Shown: positions 10,281 through 20,900 of the stretch, in pieces
How positions within the stretch are numbered: position 1 is the stretch's first letter
Layout of the letters: each line of letters opens with the position of its first letter
Notes under the pieces: model-generated
What the model saw: the letters and a program-made list of their open reading frames with translations, nothing else
The model's database searches: none
Told to the model about the DNA's origin: nothing
Assembly (NCBI RefSeq): GCF_050947875.1
Contig: NC_134569.1
Span: 265,155,600 to 265,219,599, forward strand
Length of the DNA stretch: 64,000 nt
Direction of reading: 5' to 3'
Source: Dermacentor variabilis
Taxonomy: Eukaryota; Arthropoda; Arachnida; Ixodida; Ixodidae
Program-made: the position numbers and the translations under genes

Positions 10281-11728
10281 GCCTCCTGAGACCCGGGATG
10301 CATTTTACTGCACAGATTTTTCCCAAACTTTCAGAATAAATCAGTATGGTTATGAAGGTCAAAAGTGTTAAATGTTTTTTCAATAGCCGTGATAGTTTCA
10401 GCTCAGCGCGATGTCCAATATATTGGACACTGGGATGCTACCCGTTCTTCCTTCACCCAGTGCGCACGTAATGACGTACCGCAGATATTACGCAAAACTC
10501 GTGTGCAAAAATATTTTAATAATTCAAAAGGCAAAGTAGTCAATGAAATACATAAGAAGGGCATTCCTCTGCTTAAAAAGAATTTTGCTCTTGTGTTCAC
10601 TTCCCATGGGCAATTTCAAGACACCTGTTTGTCCTTGGTGATGCAGAAGAAGAGCCGACATTTGGTGCAAAATAACTTTGTTTTCATGTCGCAGCCCTGT
10701 ACTCTGCAAGGAGCAGCCTTTGTAGTGTCTGCCAATATTCAGTAGTGGGTATTGCTCTTTTCTTGGAGTTCTCGAATAGACAGCCGAGCCTGCTTTGATG
10801 GCGGATGCCACTCGGCTTCGTTCTCACTCTCCGTTTCATCCTGCTTTTTTTCTTGAGCTATGAGAGTCTCAGCAACAGATTGGTGGAACTGCATATATTT
10901 GAGTATTTCTTTCCGCTGCTTCTTTAGGGAGCGTATGTCCCGCGTGTTCTGCACCCAGGAGTTGTTGAGGGCAATGTCGAAGAGGTGAAAGATGGCTCTG
11001 TATGTCCACTTGTTGATCATGTAGTAACTAATCATTCGGTCTGCCTTGTCAACACCGCCCATGTTGAAGTTGTACATACGAACAATATCTGGTAGAGGGA
11101 TATTGATATTGTTTTAGGTTACGAGACCACCTGCGAAAGTAGGTGTCTTGCGGGTCCAAGCCATGGATTGAAAAAAGACACTTTATTGGCTTAATTCATC
11201 AGACGCGCGAAGCCGCTCCCCCGAGGAAAAAAAGGGACGCGATTTCGTCCACAAGCTGCTAAACGCCAACAGTACTAGCCTGCTGTCCATAACAAGGCCA
11301 TCGCAAAAGCGCGGTCAAAATAACCGGGTTGAGTCGTAGCGCCCTACATTATGGACACGCAAAATCAAAGGAAGAGTAAAAAAAAGGTAAGTGCGCGAAC
11401 AGTTAAAATTTTGTATTCTGCACGTACGCTGTTGTATTAACTTCAATATAAAATGAAAGATATGCCCTTAAAGCAGGTAGGAATACAGTGCTTACTTCTC
11501 CGGCAGCTGCCGTAAAACGCCGCGCCGCCTAATGCCGCCATAGTGGAACTGTTTCGGCGGGATATTGAACGACGTATTTTAATCAATGCTGCATAAATGG
11601 CGCAAGCAGGTGTCCAATGAGCTGTACAGTGGGGTTTTATGAGGATGAAAGCCTTGTCACAGGAGTACTGTCTCATATCTGAATGTCCAATATATTGGAC
11701 AAATCCCCATAGCGGGGTCTCAGGAGGC
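10281..11728 (-). mobile_element. Defective piggyBac-like element, copy 2
   Basis: The same 14-bp terminal inverted repeats (10281-10294 and 11715-11728) and the same internal layout as copy 1, 1448 bp long. An 18-bp perfect palindrome TGTCCAATATATTGGACA occurs near both ends (10412-10429 and 11684-11701). The flanks match those of copy 1: TTAGG repeat on the left, and satellite entering at TATCACGGGG on the right. This shows a duplicated block rather than a second independent insertion. Confidence 0.78.
10524..11077 (-). pseudogene. piggyBac-like transposase C-terminal fragment, copy 2
   Basis: The minus-strand frame 10739-11077 begins MYNFNMGGVDKADRM, which keeps the family's GGVDxxDxM acidic motif, and continues through IFHLFDIALNNSW to a linker. 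The frame 10524-10811 holds the Cys-rich tail region. As in copy 1, the upstream catalytic half is missing and the zinc-finger tail is frame-disrupted. It lacks a few residues found in copy 1 (AGVNKW in copy 1, NKW here). Confidence 0.75.
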
Positions 11729-12353
11729 TATCACGGGGTACAAACCTCTATGATTTGTTCCCTCCTCTCTCTCGGTCCGCCGTGATCGTAAAGTGGTAAG
11801 TACCATGCGTTGTGGCCACAATAGGGCAGATTGGAATCTTGGACATGGCAATATATTTTCGTTTTTGTATTTGAAGTTCCCGTATATCGAACTCGTATGT
11901 CCGCGCTCACCGAAAGGTAGACTTCTGCGCCCCCGCTATTACGGGGCTACAGAGCTCTGGGATTTATTCCCTCCCGTCCCTCGGTTCGCTGTGATCTTAA
12001 AGTGGTTAGTACCTTGCGTTGTCGCCGCAAAAGACAGATACAAATCTTAGACACGGCAATATTTTTGTTGTTGTTTTTGTTGCTGTTGTTGTTATTGTTT
12101 TTGTGTTAATGTCCTTGTTGTACAATTTCCCGTATATCGAACTCGAATGGCTACGTTTATCGAAACCTACATTTCTGCGCCACCGCTATCACTGGGCAAG
12201 AAAACTGTGGAACTTGGACCCTCGCGTCCCTCGGTGTGCCGTGATCGTATAGTGGTAACTTGCGTTGTGACCGGAATATCTCAGGTTGGAATCTTGAAAC
12301 GGCAACGTTGTTGTTGTTGAAGTTCCCGTATATTGAACTCGCATGTCTGCCCT
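11729..12353 (+). repeat. tRNA-His-derived satellite, block B (3 units)
   Basis: Units with tRNA-like cores near 11780, 11990 and 12240. The block is cut at 12353 by the I-type LINE and resumes at 17932. The 12 bp at 12342-12353 are the left copy of the LINE's target-site duplication. Confidence 0.9.
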
Positions 12354-12726
12354 GGTGAGGAAGAAGAAGCATGTGCTTGCTGCGGACGCGTCCGCGCCGG
12401 CTCCCGCTTTCTCGCCAATTCCAATGTGCCTGTTGCCCAGTTTTGTGCCTTTCTACTCGGAATCGGATTCTTGAAGTTCTCTTCTACCTAGGAAGACCAC
12501 ATTTCGGCAAGTGCGTGACCTCTCGACTTTTTTACGAGTGATTTCAGCTCTCGCCGCGCCGCTTCGGGCTCTAAGCCTAACGGCGAGTACGGCCGCCGCC
12601 ATTAACGCACGTCTCGACTCCGACCAAGCCGCCGCCGACCCCAGACGTCCCCGCGCCCACCCCGGCTGTGGTGGCCCTCAGCGATCACAACAAACGAGCC
12701 TTCCACCCAACAACGACCCTACAGCG

Positions 12727-14583
12727 ATGGCATACGAAGTCAATGGCCAAGACATGAGCCCGGAAGACTTTACCGCAGACGCATGGTGGGCTATCGTGGC
12801 GCCGCGCCCGTCAGTAATCAAGACTGCGTTGAGCCAGCCCGACCTCGTTAACCACCAACGAAAGGGAGGAAATACCAACGCAACTGTCTCAACAGCCAGA
12901 AACTCCTTGAACAAAGCAAGCAGGATGCCCGCGCTGCCCCAAGATGACATCAAGATCGTGATTCGCATACGTGGCGGTATCAGCATAGCCAAGGTAGGCC
13001 AACTTACGGTCACCAAAGCAATTTGCATGGCTGCTTGCATCGAATCTACCGAGCGAAGCGAGGACACGATATGCCCCAATTTGAAGCAGAACATCATGGT
13101 GGTCAGCACACCGTCCGAAGCGAACGCAGCAAAATACCTCAGGATCCGCAGCATTTCCATAGGAGAGCAAACGTTTGAAACCACTGCATATAGGACGGCG
13201 CCGCACGAAACATGCAAAGGCGTTATAAGAGAGGTTCCGCTCGATGAGACGCAGGACTCCATAAACCGCAAGACCGTCAACCCACGCAACCCGCTCGCTC
13301 TGGCGGCAAAGAGAATCAAGGAAACTGGCACGGTCATCATCGCCGGCTTTCGAGTCCCGAACTATGTCAGATACGACAACGCCCTGATCAAGTGTTCCCT
13401 TTACCGCAAGCAGATCGCCATGTGCCATGTGTGCGGCCGACTCGGCCATCGTGCCGACGTATGCCCCTCGCCCGACGACGCAATTTGCAAAGGCTGTGGA
13501 CTAGCTAACCCTAACGCAGATCATGTGTGCACCTCGATCAAATGTGCGCTCTGCGAGGGAAATCATGTCACGGCAAGCAAGGAATGCAAGAACCGCTTCC
13601 GACTCCCCTACGTCGTCCGAAGAAGACGAGTTGAAAGAAAAATCGCAGCAAACGCAAACAAAAGCTCCACGAGATCAGGGCCAATCGCCCTGAGTCAGCA
13701 CGACTTCCCGCCGCTCAAGGACGCCGAGAGTAGCGCCATCAACGACAACGTGGCCGCCAACGCAGATGCTCGCTTGTCCGGCGAGCGGGGCCGCTCGAGA
13801 TCGAGGAACCGCGGTCGTCTGTCGTCACGATCGCGAGGACGCTCCAGGAACCCGAGCCAGCGATCCTCGTCAAGGATACGATTCGCCCCCAGCCCACGAG
13901 TTGGCGGTGATGACCGGTTGACGTGGGCCCAACGAGTTCAACAGCACCAACAACAGGAGCGACAAGAACAGCAGCACCAACAGCAGGCCGCCAGCCAGGT
14001 GAGTCCGATGGCACGGCCAGAGCAAGTAGAAATAGCAAATACAATTAAAAAACTAGAACACGAAAAGAATGAGTTAAGGCAAACCATCACACAACTTGTC
14101 GAGGAAATCAGACAACTCAAAACGCCACCACCCCCCGACTCTAATCAAACCGAAGTCACATCAGAACCCATGGTAGTGGAAGTACCGGTCGCGGAATCCA
14201 CGCGCAATCCGCATAAGAGAAAAGCCGTGACAAACACATATCCATCGAGCACGGACAGCGACATTAGGGACATCAGGGAACTGCTCAGCGGGCTTGCAAC
14301 TACGGTCGCGTCACTAAAGGAAGGGCAAGACAAACTTGCGACGACAGTAGGGACCCTCAAGGAAGGTTACGACAGGATAACGCTACAGATCAACGACATG
14401 ATGGAGACGATCAACATCCATGATGCAAGGTTCAACGTGCTAGAAATGGCAGACCACCCGTCTGTGACGTCACAGCCTACTATCACCAAGCTACCTCGGG
14501 CGTTGTCGCTCGATAGACATAGCAACAACGTGGCCTCACAAAGGCCACCCAACGCCAACAACACAGATGGCTGTGCAAACTGA
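12727..14583 (+). CDS. LINE ORF1, Gag-like CCHC zinc-knuckle protein
   Basis: An uninterrupted 618-residue frame from the ATG at 12727 (context GCGATGG). The open frame reaches back to a GTG at 12511, but no earlier in-frame ATG is apparent. The protein is a Gag-like nucleocapsid that binds LINE RNA. A canonical CX2CX4HX4C knuckle sits at residues 233-246 (CHVCGRLGHRADVC), followed by two variant Cys/His clusters (CKGCGLANPNADHVC and CALCEGNHVTASKEC). Next comes an Arg/Ser-rich stretch, a Gln-rich stretch and a coiled coil (around IKKLEHEKNELRQT). The stop falls inside the start of ORF2, a 17-nt overlap that would favour reinitiation. It is intact although ORF2 is not. Confidence 0.88.
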   Translation: MAYEVNGQDMSPEDFTADAWWAIVAPRPSVIKTALSQPDLVNHQRKGGNTNATVSTARNSLNKASRMPALPQDDIKIVIRIRGGISIAKVGQLTVTKAICMAACIESTERSEDTICPNLKQNIMVVSTPSEANAAKYLRIRSISIGEQTFETTAYRTAPHETCKGVIREVPLDETQDSINRKTVNPRNPLALAAKRIKETGTVIIAGFRVPNYVRYDNALIKCSLYRKQIAMCHVCGRLGHRADVCPSPDDAICKGCGLANPNADHVCTSIKCALCEGNHVTASKECKNRFRLPYVVRRRRVERKIAANANKSSTRSGPIALSQHDFPPLKDAESSAINDNVAANADARLSGERGRSRSRNRGRLSSRSRGRSRNPSQRSSSRIRFAPSPRVGGDDRLTWAQRVQQHQQQERQEQQHQQQAASQVSPMARPEQVEIANTIKKLEHEKNELRQTITQLVEEIRQLKTPPPPDSNQTEVTSEPMVVEVPVAESTRNPHKRKAVTNTYPSSTDSDIRDIRELLSGLATTVASLKEGQDKLATTVGTLKEGYDRITLQINDMMETINIHDARFNVLEMADHPSVTSQPTITKLPRALSLDRHSNNVASQRPPNANNTDGCAN

Positions 14584-17500
14584 AACGTTTCGCCTTTGGC
14601 AATGGAATTGTAGGGGCTACGTACGTAAAAAGGCCCCCCTGCAACAATACATTCGAGCCAAAAAAGACAAACCCCAAGTCATTCTCCTACAAGAGACAAA
14701 TACTGATACACCCTCGCTACCCGGCTATGACGTGACCGCAACGACACCGCAACACAAATGTAGAGGTATTGCCACGTTGGTCAGCAACAAGCTAGCCCAC
14801 ACGACACACAACATTAATCACGACCGCAGCAATTGCGAATTCATTCCCACGGAAGTCTTCCCTAGAGCCAAGAACGCCAAGAGCATATTCATCCTAAACC
14901 TTTACAGCAGCCCCAAGCACATAGCACAAAAACTTAAGCAAATACTCCAGCTCGCCCGCAACCGTGCCGGCGACAACCCCGTGATCGTGGCCGGGGACTT
15001 CAACGCCCCTAACACGGCCTGGGGATACGTCGCCAGGCCGTGTCGTACGTCGCAACTAAAGGCCTACACTAAGGCGGCCACGAAGGAAATAGAGACAGAT
15101 CTTCCAGTTCAAAGCATGGACAGCCGACTGGCCCACATGCTCGAAGCCAAACAATCGCTCACCAGGAGATGGAAAGAACAAAGACACAATCGACGGCTCA
15201 AAAAAAGAATTTCTTCCCTCAACCGGCTGATTGCAGAATATTGCACGCAACTATCTAACCAGCAATGGAACGAGGTGTGCGACGCCGCGGACGGCCGCAT
15301 CAACAGCGGGACGACGTGGCACCTGCTCAAACATCTTTTAGATAGAACCAAAACCAAAGCGGACCAGGGTCGTACGCTGAACAAGATCATGCACGAGGAA
15401 CTCAAAATTACTACGGAAAATGAGCTCATTGGCCGTCTTGCCGACAAGTACCTTCCGCTGGCCAAAAATGCTAGAGGCACGACCGCCGATGCACATCGCG
15501 GCAAAGCCAACCCAGAGCTTGATCAGGACTTCTCAACCGAAGAGGTACGCACGGCGCTTCAGAACCTAAACAGCAAGTCAGCGCCGGGGCCGGATGGCGT
15601 AACTAACAAGGCACTTAGAAACCTCGACGAAACCTCAATCGAAACCCTCACAGAGGAAAGCAACAAAATCTGGAGGAATGGAGCACTACCAGAAGACTGG
15701 AAAACGGCCCTTATCGTGCTCATCCCAAAGCCTGGCGCCCAACATGAATAACCTCAGACCTATGTTGCTGACGTCTTGCGTCGGCAAGGTAGCCGAGCAC
15801 GCGGTCCCAAACAGGCTCTCGAAACATCTCGAAGATAAAGATGTCTACCCCGCAGCAATGATCGGCGTTAGACCCGGGCTATTCACCCAAGACGCCATGA
15901 AGCTCCTCAAGCATCAGATCATTGACGCAGACACGAGAGACGCGAGAGTAATCCTAGGGCTAGACCTCGAAAAGGCATTCGATAACTTATCACATGACTA
16001 CATACTCGACACGATCTCCAACCTCGACCTCGGCACGAGACTCTACGCTTATACAAAATCGTTCCTGAGCGACAGAACGGCCACCCTCCGTCTAGGGGAA
16101 ATCAAGTCCCAGAAATACAAACTCGGAGGCAGGGGCACCCCGCAAGGTTCTGTCATCACTCCGACGCTTTTTAACCTTGCACTAGCCGGCCTAGGCAAGA
16201 AACTGGATCAAATCGAGAACGTCAAATACATGATATACGCCGATGACGTAACGCTCTGGGTCCCCGGAGGTAGCCTGCGATCAATTGAAAGCGCTCTGCA
16301 GGAAGCGATCGACGTGATCGAGGAATACCTCGCTCCCACCGGCCTGCGATGTTCGCCTGCGAAGTCGGAGCTCCTCGTCTACAAACCATCGAGGAGCGGT
16401 CCCAAACCAAAGAACGAAATCAGAGACACACACGTGATTACTCTCAGAACAAAAGACGGAGGAACCATTCCACACGTCAGCAAAATCAGAGTCCTTGGAA
16501 TGTTCGTTGAGAGCAACGGCTCTAACGCCGCTATAGTGGAGAAGATCGTGACAAAGTCGAATAATGCATTGAATCTCATACGATGCGTAGCCAACAGACA
16601 ACACGGCCTTAAGGAAGAAAATCTTCTCAAGCTAACACACGCCTTTGCGCTATGCCACTTCACCTACGAGGCGGCCATGCACAGATGGAAGGTAGCGGGA
16701 AGGACAAACTGAATGTACAACTGCGGAAGCTAGTCAAACTAGTGCTGGGAATCCCCAAGAACACCGAGACAGAGCTCCTGCTGCAACTGGGGGTACACAA
16801 CACACTTGAAGAAATCGCCGAAGCTCAAGAACGGGCTCAATGGCCAAGACTCTCTGGAAACAAACCGGGTAGAGACATCCTAGCCAAACTAGGTCATGAC
16901 ACCACAGTAATCGAGAATCTATATGAAAGCGTTCCGACGGACACACGCAACTTTTACACGGTTCGCCCACGGCCGCGGAACATGAACGCCTCGCACCATC
17001 AACCCAGAAGGCTGGCACGCGGATCGTTCATCCTGCGCGAAATACGTGATAAGAAGATCCTAGCCTGTTTCGTTGACGCGCCACAGTACCCAACCAGGAA
17101 AGCCTTCGCTGCCACCGCGATCAATAAGCAAGGTCAAGTGAGAAACGCTCTCACAGTCAAGACCCACAAGTCCGAGATAGCAGAACAGGTTGCCATCGCA
17201 CTCGCGCTCACAGACCCGACCACCACCCACGTCTACAGCGATTCACGCTCGGCCGTCAAAGCCTTTCAGAAAGGAGCAGTTGCAAGACAAGCACTACAAA
17301 TAATCAATAGATCCGCACCGCTGCAGCATCAGACCATCTGCTGGTTCCCGGCACACCTCGGAGAGATCGAGGACGCCCCTCGTAATCTCAATGAGATGGC
17401 TCACAGGAGCGCGCGAGACCTAACCTTCCGCGACGCCCCCTATTCTGGTCGTGACCATCCCAGCGAGAATCGGGACCCTCCCTCCACGTATAACGAGATC

Positions 17501-17854
17501 ATAAAGCACTTTTATCTAGACCGCAGAATATACAGCACACCTCACAATAAGCTCACCAGGCCTCAAGCCCTGACGTTCAGAATGCTTCAAACAAACACGT
17601 ACCCCACACAGAACAGACTACACCACTACATGCCTGACCTATACAAAACATCATATTGCGAAAATTGCCATAGCACACTAGACGTACATCACTTGCTCTG
17701 GCCGTGTGGTCGGACCCACGCAAACAAGGATCAAGACTCCGCCAGGCTACAAGACGCATTACGCAGCACGGACCTGGCGGAGCAGCTCTGGGCCGTCCAG
17801 CGAGCCCTTGACGCGGCCAGGGAGTTACAACTCCCGGTCCCAACGTGGGAGTAG
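14567..17854 (+). pseudogene. LINE ORF2: endonuclease, reverse transcriptase, RNase H (frameshifted)
   Basis: It starts at ATG 14567. The endonuclease begins with QWNCRGY, has LLQETN and VVAGDFNAPNTAWGY, then runs straight into the linker (MDSRLAHMLEAKQSL). The C-terminal half, including the S-D-H block, is missing with the frame kept. RT blocks: SAPGPDGVTNKAL, LGLDLEKAFDNLSH, GTPQGSVITPTLFN and YADDVTLW, the catalytic site. A frameshift at about 15740 (after LIPKPGA) and another at about 16700 (after HRWKVAG) break the frame. RNase H follows at about 17055-17440, with CFVDA, EIAEQVAIALAL, VYSDSRSAVKAF and WFPAHLGE, so its D, E and D residues are present. A C-terminal CENCHSTLDVHHLLWPC cluster ends the protein; the stop is at 17852-17854. 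Confidence 0.88.
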
Positions 17855-17931
17855 CCCCCTCTATGGGACCTTGCGCCCCGTAGCTCGCAGGACCTTTCTA
17901 TAAAGTTACTCCATCCATCCATGTCGGCCCT

Positions 17932-20900
17932 CATCGAAAGGTAGATTTCTGCGCAACCGCTATCACGGGGCTACAATGCTCGGGGATTTGTTCCCTCCCG
18001 TCCCTCGGTTCGGCGTGATCATAAAGTGGTTAGTACCTTGCGTTGTCGCCGCAATAAGCAAGGTTAGAATCTTGGACTCGGCAATATTTTTACTGTTGTT
18101 GTTGAAGTTCCCATGTATCAAACTCGCATGTGTGCGCTTATCGAAATGTAGACTTCGGTGCCACCTCTATCACGGTTCTACAAAGCTCTGCGATTGGTTC
18201 CCTCCCGTCCTTCGTTTCTTCGTGATCGTATAGTGGTTAGTACCTTGCGATGTCGCTAAAATAGGGCAGATTCAAATCTCGGACACACCAATGTTTTTGA
18301 TGTTTTTGTTGTTCTTGATGTTGAAGTTGTATCGAACTCGCATGTCTGCGCGCATCAAAAGGTAGACTTCGGCGCTACTTCTATCGTGGGGCTACAAAGA
18401 TGTGGAATTGATTCCCTCCCATCCCGCGTTTTACCGCGATTGTATAGTGGTTAGTACCTTGCGTTCTCGCCGCAATATCCCAGGTTAGAACCTTGGGCAA
18501 GGCAGTATACTTTCGGGTTGTTGTTGGAGTTCTCGTATATGGAATTCGCATGTCTGCGCTAATCAAATCGTACATTTCTGCGCCACCGCTATGACGGGGC
18601 TAGGAAGCTGTCGGACTTGCCCCCACCCGTCCCTACGTTTGCCGTGATCATAAAGTGATTAGTACCTTGCGTTGTGACCGCAATATCTCAGGTTCGAATC
18701 TTGACACGGCAATGTTGTTGTTGAAGTTCCCCTATGTCAAGCTCGCATGTGTGCGGTCATCGAAAGATAGGCTTCGGCGCCACCTCTATCACGGGGCTAT
18801 AAAGCTCTGGGATTTGTTCCCTCCCACCCTTCGGCTCGCCATGGTCGTGTAGTGGTTAGCACCTTGCGCCGCAATAGGCCAGGTTAAAATCTTGGACATG
18901 GCAATATTTTTTTGGTTCTTGTAGAAGTTCCCGTATGTCGAACTCGCATGTCTGCGCTCATCGAAAGGTAGACTTCTGCACAACCTCTATCAGGGGGCTA
19001 CAAAGCTCTGGGATTTGTTCCCTGCGGTGCCGTGGTTTGCCGTAATCGTAAAGTGGTTAGTACTTTGCGTTGTCGCCGCAATAAGCCATGTTAGAATGTT
19101 GGACTTGGCAATATTTTTGTTGTTGTTATTGAAGTTCCCGTATATATATCTCACATGTCTGCGCACCTCGAAAGGTAGATTTCTGCGCCACCACAGTCAC
19201 GGGCCTGGAAATGTCTTGCATTTATTCCCTCCCCTCCCACGGTTTGCCTTGATCGTGTAGCGGTTAGTACCTTGCGTTTTTCGGCGCAATAGGCCAGGTG
19301 AGAATCTTGGACACGGCAATATCTTTCTTTGTTGTTGTTGATGTTTCCGTATGTCAAGCTCGCATGTCGGCACTCATCGAAAGGTAGACTTCAGCGAAAG
19401 CTCTATCACGGAACTACAAAGCTCAGGGAATTGTTCCCTTCCATCCGTGGGTTGTCCGTGATCGTATAGTGGTTACTACCATGCGTTGTCGCCGCAATAT
19501 AGCAGATTCGAATCTATGACACGGCAATATTGTTGTTGTTGTTGTCGTTGTTGAAGTTCCCATATATCGAACTCGCATGTCTGCACTGATCGAAAGGTAG
19601 ATTTCTGCGCCACCACTATTAGGGCGCTACACAGCTCTGCGATTTGTTCCGTCCCGCCCTTCGGTTTGCCATGACCGTATAGCGGTTAGTACCATGCGTT
19701 GTCGCCGAAATAGGCCAGGTTAGGATCTTGGACACGGCAATATTGTTTTGGTTGTTGTTGAATTTCCCGTATATCGAACTCGCATGTCTTCGCTCATCAT
19801 AATGTAGACTTCTGCACAACCTCTATCACGGGGCTACACAGCTCTGGGATTTGTTCCTTCCTGTATTTTGGTTTGCCACGATTGGAAAAGGCTTAGTACC
19901 TTGGGCCGTGGGCACAATAGGCCAGGTACGAATGTTGGATACGCAATATTTATTTTGTTTGTTGTGGAAATTCACGTATATCGAACTCGCATGTCTGCGC
20001 TCATCGAAAGGTAGACTTCTGTGTCACGTTTATCACGGGGTTACAAAGCTCTGGGATTCGTTCCCAGCCGTGCGTCGATTGGCCGTGATCGTATAGTGGT
20101 TAGTACCTTGCGTTCTAGCCGAAATAGGCCAGGTTAAAATCTTGGACATGGCAATATTTTTTTGGTTGTTGTTGAAGTTCCAGTGTTTAGAACTCGTATG
20201 TCTTCACTCATCGATATGTAGACTTCAGCACCTCCTCATTGACCGGGCTGCAAAGCTTTGGGATTTCTTCCCTCCCGTCCCTCGGTTCGCCGTGATCGTA
20301 AAGCGGTTAGTACCTTGCGTTGTCGCCACAATAAGTCAGGCTAGAATCTAGGACTCGGCGATATTTTTGCTGTTGTAATGAAGTTCCCGTATATGTAACT
20401 CGCATGTCCGCGCTGATAGAAATGTAGACTTCTGCGCCAACTCTATCACGGGGCTACAAAGCTCTGGGATTTGTTCCCTCCCGTCCCTCGGTTCGCCGTG
20501 ATCGTAAAGTGGTTAGTACTTTCCGCTGTCGCCGCAATAGGCCAGATTCGAACCTTGGACACGGCAATATTTTTTTGTTGTTGTTGTTGTTGATGTTCCC
20601 GTATATCGAGCTCGCGTGTCGGCGCTCATCGAAAGGTAGGTTTTGGTGCCACTGCTATCACGGGTCTGGAATGTTCTGGGATTGGTTACTTCCCCTCCCT
20701 CCGCTTGCCGGGATCGTATAATACCTTGCGTTGTCGCCGCAATAGGACCGATACGAATCTTGGACAAGGCAATATTTTTGTTGTTGTTGTTGTTGTTGTT
20801 GAAGCTACTGTATATAGAACTCGCATGTCTGTGCTCATCGAAAGGTAGACCTCAGCGCAACCTCTATCACGGGGCTACAAAGCTCTGGCATTTGTTCCCT

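Larger units (their letters stand above)
12354..17919 (+). mobile_element. I-type (RNase H-bearing) LINE, nearly full length, inactive
   Basis: A 5.57-kb non-LTR retrotransposon inserted in tRNA-His satellite. The flanks are a 12-bp target-site duplication with one mismatch: CATGTCTGCCCT (12342-12353) and CATGTCGGCCCT (17920-17931). Both copies share GCCCT where most satellite units have GCGCT, which supports a true duplication. Order: 5'UTR 12354-12726, Gag-like ORF1, 17-bp ORF1/ORF2 overlap, ORF2 with endonuclease, RT, RNase H and a Cys/His tail, then a short 3'UTR ending in (TCCA)n-like TACTCCATCCATC. RNase H plus a CCHC ORF1 place it in the I superfamily. Two frameshifts and an apparent endonuclease deletion disable ORF2. 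Confidence 0.9.

Noticed and set aside
12511..12726. ORF1 start at 12511
   Set aside because: That codon is GTG; the first in-frame ATG I see is 12727, in good context.
12678..13340. 220-residue minus-strand open frame
   Set aside because: Antisense shadow of the intact LINE ORF1 with CCHC knuckles.
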